The notes below the pieces were generated by a model that was not told the origin of the DNA, did no database searches, and was given only the letters and a program-made list of their open reading frames with translations. Of a stretch of 64,000 bases of DNA, positions 35,201 through 45,915 are shown piece by piece. Origin of the DNA: Temnothorax longispinosus (lineage: Eukaryota; Arthropoda; Insecta; Hymenoptera; Formicidae); NCBI RefSeq assembly GCF_030848805.1, contig NC_092367.1, positions 17,107,692-17,171,691 on the forward strand. Reading direction: 5' to 3'. Both the position numbers and the translations under genes were made by a program. The stretch's first letter is position 1, and the number at the start of each line of letters is the position of its first letter.

Positions 35201-36960
35201 ATGCAGATACTTGCAAGTAATTTAGAATATATTTATTCAATGCGATTAATAAGGATTTTAGTACGATTTGGTGCACTTGAAAAAAAAAAGGAAGAGAAAA
35301 AGAGAAAGTGATACATAATACATTGTACATAGAATGACGCACACACGTTTAACGGCACCGGTTACGATCTAATTGTAATGGGGGTTTGGGTTGATTCGGT
35401 GTTGCAGACGGTCGTTTGCCCCCCTTAGAATCATCCTCCGAGTGTGATTCTAACGTGGACAGTGAAGTGTCTTCCCATTCGCTCCATTACCAAACAGGTT
35501 GGTTACTTTATCTTCCTTTTACGTATCTTTCCTGGCTGTATTACGTTCCACAGGCTGTCCATATACGCAGCTCTTGTATTCTTCTGCATACCGAGGGAGA
35601 TGATGTTAGAGGAGTACTTGAATGAAAAAAAAGAAAGACAAGAAAAAAAAAATCTGAAACCATTTACATTTTACAATTGTCTTCCATCCCTGTGTGTACT
35701 GCCTAACGTGGTATATCATTTCTCACGATACTCGCTTGGTGTGGCATTCTTGCTTATGGGATGATATCGATATGTAGACTCGTCATTCGGATCATTCGAC
35801 GGAACAAAAAAAAAAGAGGCGCCGAAAACTCGAGGAATTCTCTTTTATACGAGATATTGCAGAAATCACGATATCACTGTGTATCACGCATATAAAATCT
35901 TTTTTAACGCAGATAATCATTTCCAGTTATCGATGCACGGCACGTATCGTATAATTGGAGGATATTATTTTTCCTGTTTTTTTTTTTTTTTTTGGAAGAA
36001 TATATGTGTGCGTTTATATTTCCGATATAATTTGTTTTACAGTAATTCCTGCCGGTACTATTCAAATTGCGACCCAAGGGGAGGGTGTTCCGGGGCTTCA
36101 CACGTTAACTATGAGCAATGCGGCGACAGCGGGTGGAGCTATAGTGCAGTATGCACAGGGCCAGGACACTCAATTTTTTGTCCCAGGTGTGCTTTTGCAT
36201 CATTTCCTATCAGAAAGTCTTGAGAAAGCTTTGTTTCTATTATATTACAACATTGTATTGTGCCAATAATACATTGTTGTAGTGTATATATTGTTTTACA
36301 TGTGGTGCGATTCATTATTTTTCAAAGAGTAATTCTATATTATTGCATGGAGAGTGGGACATACTAATATATTAATATATTACTGTTTATTACAATAATA
36401 CGAGATAATATATAAATTAACAGAAATAATACTATTTGATACGTATTTTCTAAATTATATATCCTCTTCATAAATACATTCTTAGTGAACAAAATAAAAT
36501 AAGCTGCCTAGTAAAAAAAAAATAATGTAGAATTTTGACACACGTAACGCAAAAATTTGGAAAGTGCAGTCTCTTGCAATGTTCCAGCTTATGCAGGCCA
36601 CGGGGTTGTAGTTGAGGATGCGGCACGAAAGAGAGAGCTGAGGTTGCTTAAGAACAGGTGAGCGATAAGAATAGACTTGTCACATACAAAGTTATATCTG
36701 TATTTCATACAATACACAGATACACAGGATTTTCCCTATACTACACAGACATGAGAAAAGATGAAAATCCCTTAGCGACGAAGAATATTCTTATTCCTAT
36801 TTTTAATGTGTACAGAGAGGCGGCGCGTGAATGTAGAAGAAAGAAGAAGGAATATATAAAGTGCTTAGAAAATCGTGTTGCGGTGCTGGAGAACAGAAAT
36901 CAGACGCTAATCGACGAACTGAAGTCGTTAAAAGAATTATATCAGCAGAAAACCGACTGA
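32221..36960 (+). CDS. CrebB: CREB bZIP transcription factor
   Basis: Coding exons are 32183(UTR)/32221-32412, 32972-33121, 33450-33573, 35408-35497, 36043-36186, 36588-36657 and 36816-36960, giving 304 residues from ATG 32221. Features: Gln-rich region ~65-114 (Q1-like); kinase-inducible domain with SDEDSPKKRNILTRRPSYRK, where Ser141 is the PKA site and RKILNDL follows; a constitutive activation region with IPAGTIQIATQGEG and GLHTLTMSNAAT; and the bZIP domain (EDAARKRELRLLKNREAAR, ECRRKKKEYIKCLENRV, leucine zipper to residue 304). It binds CRE sites and recruits CBP when phosphorylated; in insects it works in memory, clock and metabolic control. All introns keep phase, so exons 4 and 5 (both phase 1-1) can be skipped in frame. 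Confidence 0.96.
33150..33288. mobile_element. Palindromic MITE-like element in CREB intron
   Basis: AGCGGGAAACACAGACTTTTG starts the left arm and the right arm ends GTGTGGTCCCCGCTT. Inner arms are CATAAGAAAATTGATTGGTC and its complement. It is about 138 bp and non-coding. Confidence 0.75.
33574..35407 (+). other. CREB intron 3 (1.8 kb)
   Basis: AT-rich; no conserved exon is recognised between the KID exon and exon 35408-35497. Confidence 0.6.
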
Positions 36961-39300
36961 GATTGGTGTTTAAAGCCTGCGCGACAGTGTATCAAAACTA
37001 TTATCCAGTCGATGAACCTGTACATGTCTTGTTTGTGTACATTATCCTAAATGTTGCTAGGGGTAAGCGATGGTGATGTACATGCATTCTTATAGATATT
37101 TCTCTGTAACATACTGTATTTAAGTACGAAATACGAAGGCTTGTGAAACTTGCTGTTACTAAAGCGGGAAGCCAAAGTTATATGAGACACGGAGGCAGCA
37201 AACACGTAGGCAATATATCAGTCTCTATTTTGGATAAACACAGCGCGCGGTTCACTCGAAGTTGAATTCGCGTACTCGAAATTTCGATCTTACGGACTAT
37301 GGAACAGTTAGATTATCTACGGTAATAACTGACAAATGATATTCGTGTTTGTTTAGCATCATTGTCTACCGACCGTTTATATTAGATGAAAGCGTGTCCT
37401 GCTCCGTTATGACACGTTACAGTTTATTTCTCTATAGTGTATAGAAAAGATATATATATATGGAAGCGTTTGTGCGCTAGAAATAGCGTTTCGGCTATCT
37501 GCGTGAAAATTCTTATGTAAATATTTCCACAAGACGTGCCGTGGCTTACAATTGCGTAACAGACAATGTTCGAGATATTTGTGATAGATTTACAAACATT
37601 TGTTGATAAATAGATTGAAGAAAATTGAAATATCTCTTTCGTATCCTCATCGTTTAAGAAAATAATTTGGCTATAAAAAGATTAAATTATTTTTCAAAAA
37701 AAGCCTAGTTTTTTCTGTGGCAACATTTTGCAATGTTATATTGCTATATATATTTGGCGCAATCAGATTTGATATTTCTATAATAATTTGAGATCGACTA
37801 TATAGTATAACATGATGATGTAATCATTTCACAACATAAGGAAATGGACAAAAATGATCTACTTGCTGAACGTTACAATACCATTTCCTTTTGACATAAA
37901 TAATACGAACAGTTTTCTGTGCGTGTAAAAATCGTGCCATGGCGAGACGCGCTTCCATCTACCGTAAATAGGTCTTAATATACGATCTATCGCAAAATAA
38001 AACCATAGGTCGATGAACATCTGTTTTCTGTTGCTGAACTGGCTGCGCTAGTTCAGAGTCCATCTTTTTCCTTCCAATGTGGAGTAAAAGAGATAAACTC
38101 GAAACTAGTGCAGTCAGTTTAACAATAGAAAACAGACCCCATATATGTCTAGTTTCACAAAAAAATTGAAAATTATGCATGAAAAGGAATGCTTCTAATG
38201 AAGTCGCTTTAAAATGGAATGCTTTATAAAAGAATCTTGGCATCGACGTAGGAAAAATTGTAAAAGTAGTTATACGAGACATTTGAGTGATATAAGGAAA
38301 AAAAAAGAAGATATCTCTCGTTCTCATAATGCCTGCATCGCCTTTTTCGTTTGCTGTATAAACGTGCGTGAAGAGCGGTATTACGTCGCTTTTTAAAACG
38401 AGTAAAGTGTAATCCTGTTTTATCGTCTCGTCAGAATGCCCCGTTCATTAAACGCTGAACAACACAACTTGTAAAATATGAATGTAATATACATCTGGAG
38501 TGCCTTGAAGATTTACGATACTTGTGATATACATATACATATGTTGGATACAAAAGAAGAAACGCGCAACATATGCATATGTATGTATATACGTATGAAG
38601 GAAATTATGTTGTAGGTAAATATGGGTAGATATATATATTATATATGATATTTTTAAAGTATATTATTAATATAGTTTTATGTACTTGACACACGCAACT
38701 CTATCACGAGAATTGTATTATTTTTTGGAAACTCGTGTTCCCACGTAATCTCATTATCGTCGAGTCGAAAACCAATTAATGACACATTACTGACAATGCG
38801 CAATGTATTGTGAACGATACGCGTGGTTTGACCATGAAGAGGTAGCGTTAAAGATCCAAATAAAGAACATAATTTTTTTAACAAATGTCGTTGCAGTTGA
38901 TGACGTGTTGTGAGTTTTAGTTGTTACTTTATGGGCGCAATCTCTTAAATTCATCGTATGGCGTGTCATCGCAAAAAAAAAAAAAAAAGAGATATGCCCA
39001 CCGACACGTTTCTTAATACATACAATGATACGAAAATTGTTTATAACAAAGTAGTACGTACCCAGAAATTCGACGCCGGACGCATCGTTTAGAATTTCGT
39101 ATTTTATCGGTCCATCTTGATTCTTCGTAGTTTTGTAATGCTAACGTGCATAATGAACATTGTCAATTTATGAAACAATGCTTAAAAAAAAAAGAAGAAA
39201 AGAAAACAGAATGAAAGAATCACTATAGATAATAAATGTGCCGTATCCTTTACATGTGCATTTCATTGCCGCCACTGCATTATCAAATTTTTTATATTTA
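36961..39300 (+). other. CREB 3'UTR and flanking sequence
   Basis: AT-rich sequence after the CREB stop with no coding signal. It includes a MITE at 38020-38140 and poly(A)/poly(T) tracts (38972-38987). The end of the transcript is not resolved. Confidence 0.5.
38020..38140. mobile_element. MITE family 'GGGTCTGTTTTCTGTT', copy 1
   Basis: About 120 bp. The ends are TCTGTTTTCTGTTGCTGAACT and the complement of CAATAGAAAACAGACCC. The interior has CTTCCAATGTGGAGTAAAA and GAAACTAGTGCAG. It matches 61833-61959, and a partial copy is at 41470-41548. Confidence 0.85.
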
Positions 39301-39780
39301 TTTTCACTTTGCTTACTAGATTTATAAAGCCTTTATGTTTTTGAAGAGTAGTACAAACAAGTGCATATTTTCATTAACTTATATCTCCTAATGAACGTTA
39401 CTCAGCAAAGAAATAGAAAGCTTTACTCTATTGTAGAGAAACCTGGTGCAATATTAAGTGTATTTCTTAATTAAGCTTTCATTACTTTATTTGCACCTCT
39501 ACAATTCGACGGGCATGACTGAAACTAGTCAACTTACTTCTGTTGACTTTTAATTCCGCAATATGTTTCTTGATGAGCATCGACCTAATAATCTCTTTCT
39601 TTCTCTTGTATGATAAAAGTATACTTTATTTCTTATTATATGTTAAGGTTGTTTAGGAGAAAAATATACAGATGCATCTTTAATATTTATTATACAAACA
39701 CATAATATATTGATTGTAACACGCAGCAACAGTTATTATTATATATGTACAAGAGTGTATCAAAGGATAACGAGATAGAT

Positions 39781-40349
39781 TTAATTTTTAATAAAATATT
39801 TATTTAATCTTTCAACTAATCTGAAAGTATTTTCCCTGCATCGCAATGCACTTGTCCAATTCCTTTTGTTATATTTAAAATACAAAACTGACGTTATTAA
39901 CTGTAAGGCGTGCGGAAACATTTTTAATTTAATTTCTAATTGCATATGATTAATTACAAAAAAAAAAAAAACATGCAAATCAGTCTCATTAGTTTTTGAT
40001 GTACTCTTTTGTACAGTTTACGTATACACACATACTTACACCGTCCATCGCTAGACTTTTGCCATTATTTTCATCCACGCAGATACATTTCTTTTCTCCC
40101 TGCAAAAATGCAATATATATATTAGTGGAGTTTTTAACAGCACAATTTTTTATGAAAGAAGTTTTATCTACGTCAGTTGGTAGTGCATGTAAAAATAATC
40201 AAAATAGGGTAAAATTTTATCCTGTTATTTCATACGCATAACATATCATCATGTTAATTAAACTTAGGTATATTAAGATATGTGCAATTTATAACGGATT
40301 CTCACCAATTTGTTTAACAGAATGCGGAATTCACCTTGGCATCGTAATC
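39781..40349 (-). CDS. Tentative 3' part of a small spliced gene
   Basis: Three minus-strand blocks with good splice signals stay in one frame: 40306-40349 (LRCQGEFRILLNKL), 40040-40099 (GEKKCICVDENNGKSLAMDG) and 39781-39900 (LITSVLYFKYNKRNWTSALR, then CRENTFRLVERL, ending at a stop). Acceptors are TTTTTCAG, TTTTTGCAG and CCTTACAG; donors are GTGAGA and GTAAGT. The first block is open in only this frame. I cannot find the 5' coding exon or a recognised family, so this could be chance or a remnant of a lineage-specific gene. Confidence 0.3.
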
Positions 40350-41269
40350 CTGAAAAATAAATATTAGCGTAATTAATTTACATGTTCGAGCTCTGTCTCG
40401 ATGAATGTATATAAATTAACATTAAATGCCTCAGTTGGTAGTGCATGTACAAATATAATCACGACTTCATACTCGGTAAAACTCATCATGTTATTTAGAT
40501 TCGAGCATAAAAGATTCCTGATGCGGTACGAGAGATATACACGCAAAATTTGCGAATAGAATTCCGATACAAATTAAAAATCTAAAAGGGACTCGAGTAA
40601 AAAATATATATTGAAATATACGTTACGTACACACGTACGTTAAAACACGTGGCATGTAAATAGAATTTCCGATAGGAATTAAGTAGATCTTCTAAAACAG
40701 GCTCAAGTATAATCGCAAGATCGACGGCGGTTAATATTAATCACGGATATTAATAATAAGTGTATCTCCAACTTAACGATAAGAATTGAATCCTATCGCG
40801 AGCGTGTACATTACGATAAGACGGACGATTGCAGTGGATGTACGTGGATTACTAATCGCGGCGTGTACGAGCTTTCGAGAAATCAGGATTCTTTGCGCTC
40901 AAATCGTGCTTCAATCAAACGATAGCTACAGGCGTCGCGTGTGAAAATCACCTGTCGTTATAATATCCTCTCAAGCGTGTCGATATCGTTAGGATTCTTT
41001 TATCTCTTGCAATTCCTCGTTGTTCCTCGTCGTGTAAACCTCGAATCCCGCACGTGCCCGCACCACGTTTCATCGTTGCCTGGCTTGCTGCTCGTCGCAG
41101 GTCGCTGCCGGCTTCAACTTCCCTCGGCTCGGGATAAAATCGAAATGGCAGATGGCAGGAAGCAGGAAACATGATGATCTTCTACCTTCTACCAGAGAGA
41201 AGCCAACTGAGGAGCCATGTTCCTTCTCGCCTCGCATCTCGGACCAGTTTCTGATTGGTCAAAGAAAAT

Positions 41270-41399
41270 GGCCGCGTTCAGCAGATACAACTGTTGAGTT
41301 CGTCTTATCAACACAATACGTTGATTGGTTGGTTCTAAAAGTAAGAGCCAATCATGTCCGAATGCTACTGAGCGGTTTAATCTGCTGAACGCGCCCATT
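41270..41399. mobile_element. MITE family 'GGCCGCGTTCAGCAGA', copy 2
   Basis: About 130 bp, ends GGCCGCGTTCAGCAGATAC and TAATCTGCTGAACGCGCC, the same interior as 29968-30098. Confidence 0.85.
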
Positions 41400-41469
41400 G
41401 GCGCCGTGGTAGCATGTGGAGGGGATAGGATAGGAGGGGATAGCTCCCGTGCCGCAACAGAACATGTAT

Positions 41470-41548
41470 TCTTTATCTTTTATCTTCCAATGTGGAGTAA
41501 AAGAATAAACAGAGATAAACTCTGAACTAGTGCAGCCATTAGGTGCAC
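41470..41548. mobile_element. Truncated copy of the 'GGGTCTGTTTTCTGTT' MITE
   Basis: Contains the interior CTTCCAATGTGGAGTAAAAG and TCTGAACTAGTGCAGCCA but neither terminal repeat. Confidence 0.75.
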
Positions 41549-43054
41549 CTTCGGCGCGGAGGAGCGGGAGTAGTGCACTCTGAGTGCAGGCCAGTGCAGA
41601 CAACCGTGGCACGGCTTTGGTTATTCACGAATGGCTCGTATGACAAAACACGGAATTATCTTAAAATGACTCATCGGGTCTGCGAGGCGTCGGCCAGACG
41701 TTAAATCGGTTAAATATGATCACGGAGTAATCGCGAATTACACTCTTCCGTCGACTCGCTCACGAGAATCTCTCTAAAGTCTCCGTGAATTGATTCCTCC
41801 GCGAACCGCGGTGGTCGACGAGTGATCATGGCGCGTTCGGGATCGCGACGGTAAATACTGAAGAAGAAACCGATTAACGCGCAGGTCTTTCGCGATTAGA
41901 GAGGCCTGAATCCCGTTCAGGATTCGTGCTCCGGTCCTCCCGGAGAATAAATCACCTGGCGAATTCGCGTATCCTCGAAAACCGATACCTCGCGTGCCAA
42001 TGGCACGTGGCAGTGGGACGGACAGAGGTTTCTTTCTGACAGGTAGTAGTAACGTGCTCACACATTAACTATCCCCCGCGAGAACGATCTTTTCCAATCG
42101 GCTCGCTTTTCCTCTCGACGCGTGTCGAGATCGCTCGCTTGAAACGTGGGTCTTTCGATGCCTCGTATACCCTTCATTCGCTCGGTTGAGGAATTCCAGC
42201 TTGTCGCGTCACGCGAATGACTTCATCTATTGTTTACTGATGTTTGACTGATGTCCATCGCTTCCCAGATACGACGGTTACTCCGATTTGTGTGGGGAAG
42301 AAGGCGCTAAGGGGGTACCTTTCGATCGTACCTTCTGCATTCGACGTAGATTTGAACTTGGTCGAACCTCCTATCTTTAGATAGGAGAAGAATGAAGAGA
42401 GCAGGCGCAGAAGGTGCGATTGAAAATGTAGGATGTAATGCTAAACGGACAATGCGGACAAATACTTTGAATGATTAAGATTATGTAAACAGATGGCTTC
42501 TGGATGAATCACATGTGGAATGTTGCCAAAGCAGTATCTTTCAGAGAGACAACTTATCAGCAGCTTCTCGATTCTTCTTTTTATTCTTTTCGTAGCTTTG
42601 GGATCTTGCGGTTTGGATTTAAGCCAATCAGGAATTTGACTGCATAGAAAATATGTAGAATTAAATATTAAGCTTGATACTGGTGCATTATCAAACTATG
42701 TTTAATTCCCTACACATATGAATGATAAGAATAAAAGTGCCATTCCAAGTTTATGTTAGACTTTCAATGTAAGACTGTAATTAAATACTGTACTTGACGG
42801 TATAAAGCATTCTTCTTTTTATACATCTTTCGGAACCCATGGATGTCCTAAGAGATCACGTTAGACATTTGTCTTTGGTTGAATATGTTGAACCAAGTTT
42901 TACTTTGATCCTTTAACGCACTCTGCCCTGTCTCGAGGAAGTTTTTCTTTTTCTTCAAGCACGATAATTTGAAAAATGTTTATGCCAAACTTTTCTTTGC
43001 ACCATGTTTCTTTCTTTTCTTTTAGTTACACGAGTTCTTTCTTCTTGATTACAG
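41549..43054 (+). other. Upstream region of the TMEM47-like gene
   Basis: A CpG-containing stretch (41640-42300) may hold the promoter and non-coding first exon that splices to the acceptor at 43054. The remainder is AT-rich. No coding exon is recognised. Confidence 0.4.
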
Positions 43055-43081
43055 CCAAGTGCAAATAAAAAAGCAAAGACA

Positions 43082-45915
43082 ATGCCTCAAACGACCACTA
43101 TCGAAACCCTTTCCATCACCTGGCCACTTAAGGTAAGTTTAAAGTTTTAATCAAAGCGCATTCTCTTTTTACTGCAAACAGAATTTGTCCATAAATCGTG
43201 CATATACCAGTCTCCACTTGTTACAAGATTTTGTAGCAAAATTTTGTGTCGAATGTAAGATTATTATTTTTCTGTAAGTTACCAATATTGAATCTTACAG
43301 AATTGTAATACTTGAGAATAAATAATAAAATTGATTTTAAAGTGTAATTGAGAAGGAATACATTTCTGCAAAGGATGACATAAGAAGCTAATATAAAATG
43401 ATACAGTGCAACTATGACTGCATAATGACAGATTCATATGCACAGCGAAAGAACTTTGAGGCTTCAATTTGCACTTGAGTGTTTCAATGGAAAGATGAGC
43501 CAGAATTATGGAGAAATAAAGTTTAACACTGCGCGGACCGTGTGCCTTTTAAGCCACGGTCGATTTTTCATTTATGATTCCCACGGGAATAGAAAAAAAA
43601 CCCGACCTATGTAAGTATAGAAATCAATTTTTGAAACCTTAAAGATGATATTTAAAGATGACATGAATTTTTAATTTGTAACACAGAAACCTTTTTAAAA
43701 ACTTTTCGGACTTGAGTCCTAGGGTGTCCGGGTGAACGCTCCAAAAACACGGGGTCCGCGCAGTGTTAATGTAACGACACAATGGATTGTAAAAAATTTG
43801 GAGTTTATGCAAAGAAGTGAAATAAATATAACTTATATTCGAAAAGGACACGAATAGTCCTATGCAAGGACAGAATTATGGGCGATTAGAAGAACGTGAA
43901 AGAGACAGGCAAATGGAACGGGAGAAAGAGAGGAGAGAGAGAGAGGAAGAGAGAAAGGAAATAAAAATATCGAAGAGAAAGAAGGGCGAAGGAAGAGCGG
44001 GAGAGCGGGCAGAGATTGGCGCTCGCGCGCGCTGCGCCGCGACCTTTAATGGGCGCTGATGGGCGCAGCCTCCCTGGAACCTGGAATCCGATTGCCTCCC
44101 TCTCCCGATCCCAGTCGCGGAGAGTCAGTCGCTCCCGCTTGAGACGCGCTTCCCTCCCTTTCCCTCCTTCCGTGCAAGTATATCACGGTCATTAAAAATC
44201 GTTCGCGTCGCGAAGGAGGGGAGGGGGCTACGACCTGGAACACTGCCATCGATCTGCGATCCGTCCGCCCCGCTAAAAAGAAGCGAAAAGAAGGGAAAAA
44301 AAGGAGTAGAGATAGACCAAAAAAAAGGAGCAACTCTAGCGCGGCGCGTTACAGGGGGTTGCCCTCGTCCGACAATACGCGTTGCGGGGCCCGCCAGCGC
44401 GACGAGAGCCATTGACCCGCGCGCCCGTTAATCAACCCTTTCCTCCCCGCCCCCCACCACCCACACGAACCCACGATCGTCGCGCGGAACCCTTCGGCCC
44501 ACGCTAGCCCACGACGCGCGTATCTCGGTGCCCTTTCGAGAGAAGGAGAGAAACGGAGGGTGGGTTTTCGCGACTCCGTGGAGATTGCCGACGTTTAAAG
44601 AGCGCCGTGGTGGCGGACGATGTCTCGTGCGCGTTGCCCTGGAAGAAGCGTATCGTCGTCGCCGTCGTCGTCGTCGTCGCGTTTACGTCTTTGAAGGAAC
44701 GCCGCGGAGGAGGAACTGCCCCCCTCGTTTTGACCGGTCGCCGCTCGCCGCCGACTTGCGCGTGTGTTCGTTTCCACGGAATCGTGATCGCGGACTCGTG
44801 AAGTGAAATGATTATGTACACGGTCGCCGAGGATCACATGGGCGACAACGAGATCGCGCAGGTATATCGTGTCTCTCCCCGAGGCGAAGCGTCTCCTCCT
44901 CTCTCGATATCCCGATTCCGCGACGGCGGAATTTGAGCGGTGGTACGACGGACCCCGCGGGCGTCGCTTTGTTATATTCACACCCTCGTCTTCTTGCAGG
45001 TGATCGCGTTTATATGCGGGATCATAGTGGTGCTGCTGATGATAATGGGCCTGGCGTCGACCGACTGGCTGATGGCCCTGGGATGGAGACAGGGCTTGTT
45101 CGCCCACTGCATCGAGGAAGGTGCCCCGACGCCGCTGCCCTTCAACATGCCCGATCCCCCGGGATGCTACCCAGCTAGGGACAGCGGTAAGCCATTCGTT
45201 TTTCCTCCTCGCTAAGCGCTCTCGCCCTGATGTCCATTTGGATTGTAATTCCACGTTTTATCTTGCAGCCTACATAAAGGCAGCTGCGGCCTTGTGCGTG
45301 GTGTGTCTTCTGACGGACATCGCCGCGACGATCCTCACCGGTCTGGGTTTGCGCACGCAGGATCACAGGGACAAGCACAAATATTATAGATTTGCAGTGT
45401 TCTGCATGGCCATTGCACGTGAGTATTATACGAGCGCCTCGTTTCTGCCTCGTCTCTTTTCGTCTCATCTTCTGTTAACTGTACATCTTACATCTGTATG
45501 TGTGTTTCAGTGGTGTCCCTCCTAATAGCGCTGATCATATATCCCATATGTTTTGCGTCAGAACTGAATCTCGGTAAGCCCTCGATACGTCTCTCGTATG
45601 GATTTGATTAAATCAAATGAAAAGGAAAGACGAAAGACTATATTGTTCTGCGCACATATTTACAGTCGAATTTATATAAGATACGTTATTTCTTTTTCAG
45701 GAAATCGTACTAACTGGGAATTCGGTTGGGCGTACGGCGTCGGTTGGGGCGCGGTAATCTTCCTGGTCGGAGGAGCTGTACTGCTGTTATGCGAGAAGGA
45801 AACCGAAGAATTGTACTATAAGGAAAAGAAGACCGTTCGCGATGACATAGGAAGCGGCGGTTCCATGATCGGCATGGGACATCACGCTGGACGAGGTGGA
45901 ACGCAGCTAGCCTAG
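43082..45915 (+). CDS. TMEM47/VAB-9-like claudin-superfamily tetraspan protein
   Basis: Common exons are 45000-45186, 45269-45418, 45511-45573 and 45701-45915, preceded by one of two first coding exons: 43082-43132 (MPQTTTIETLSITWPLK) or 44808-44861. Both join in phase 0 to VIAFICGIIVV. Length is 221-222 residues. Four hydrophobic segments are visible: VIAFICGIIVVLLMIMGLAS, AAAALCVVCLLTDIAATIL, FCMAIALVSLLIALIIYPIC and WAYGVGWGAVIFLVGGAVLL. The first extracellular loop holds DWLMALGWRQGLFAHC. The segment NWEFGWAYGVGWGAVIFLVGGA closely resembles vertebrate TMEM47 and nematode VAB-9, which act at adherens junctions. The cytosolic tail is about 40 residues, Gly/His rich. Exact fly orthologue not named. 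Confidence 0.88.
43523..43769. mobile_element. TTAA-flanked MITE (piggyBac-like insertion)
   Basis: Inverted termini CACTGCGCGGACC ... GGTCCGCGCAGTG are flanked on both sides by TTAA (43523-43526 and 43766-43769), the target duplication of piggyBac-type transposons. The interior is about 240 bp and non-coding. It lies in an intron of the TMEM47-like gene. Confidence 0.85.
43770..44807 (+). promoter_or_regulatory. CpG-rich promoter for the second TMEM47-like first exon
   Basis: GC- and CpG-rich DNA from about 43990 to 44950, with a GA-rich block at 43870-43990, directly upstream of ATG 44808. This fits an internal promoter producing the isoform starting MIMYTVAEDHMGDNEIAQ. Long open frames in both strands (for example 44595-45254) are compositional. 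Confidence 0.6.
44808..44861 (+). CDS. Alternative first coding exon of the TMEM47-like gene
   Basis: ATG at 44808 (a second in-frame ATG at 44814) encodes MIMYTVAEDHMGDNEIAQ and ends GCGCAG|GTATAT, phase 0, joining the exon at 45000. There is no acceptor upstream and the exon lies inside a CpG-rich region, so it reads as a promoter-proximal exon. Confidence 0.75.

Noticed and set aside
40161..40452. Repeated string CAGTTGGTAGTGCATGTA resembling part of a tRNA
   Set aside because: No cloverleaf can be drawn around either copy (about 40165 and 40433). It is a short direct repeat only.
44504..45254. 219- and 105-codon minus-strand open frames across the TMEM47-like promoter
   Set aside because: Antisense shadows of a CpG-rich promoter and coding exon.
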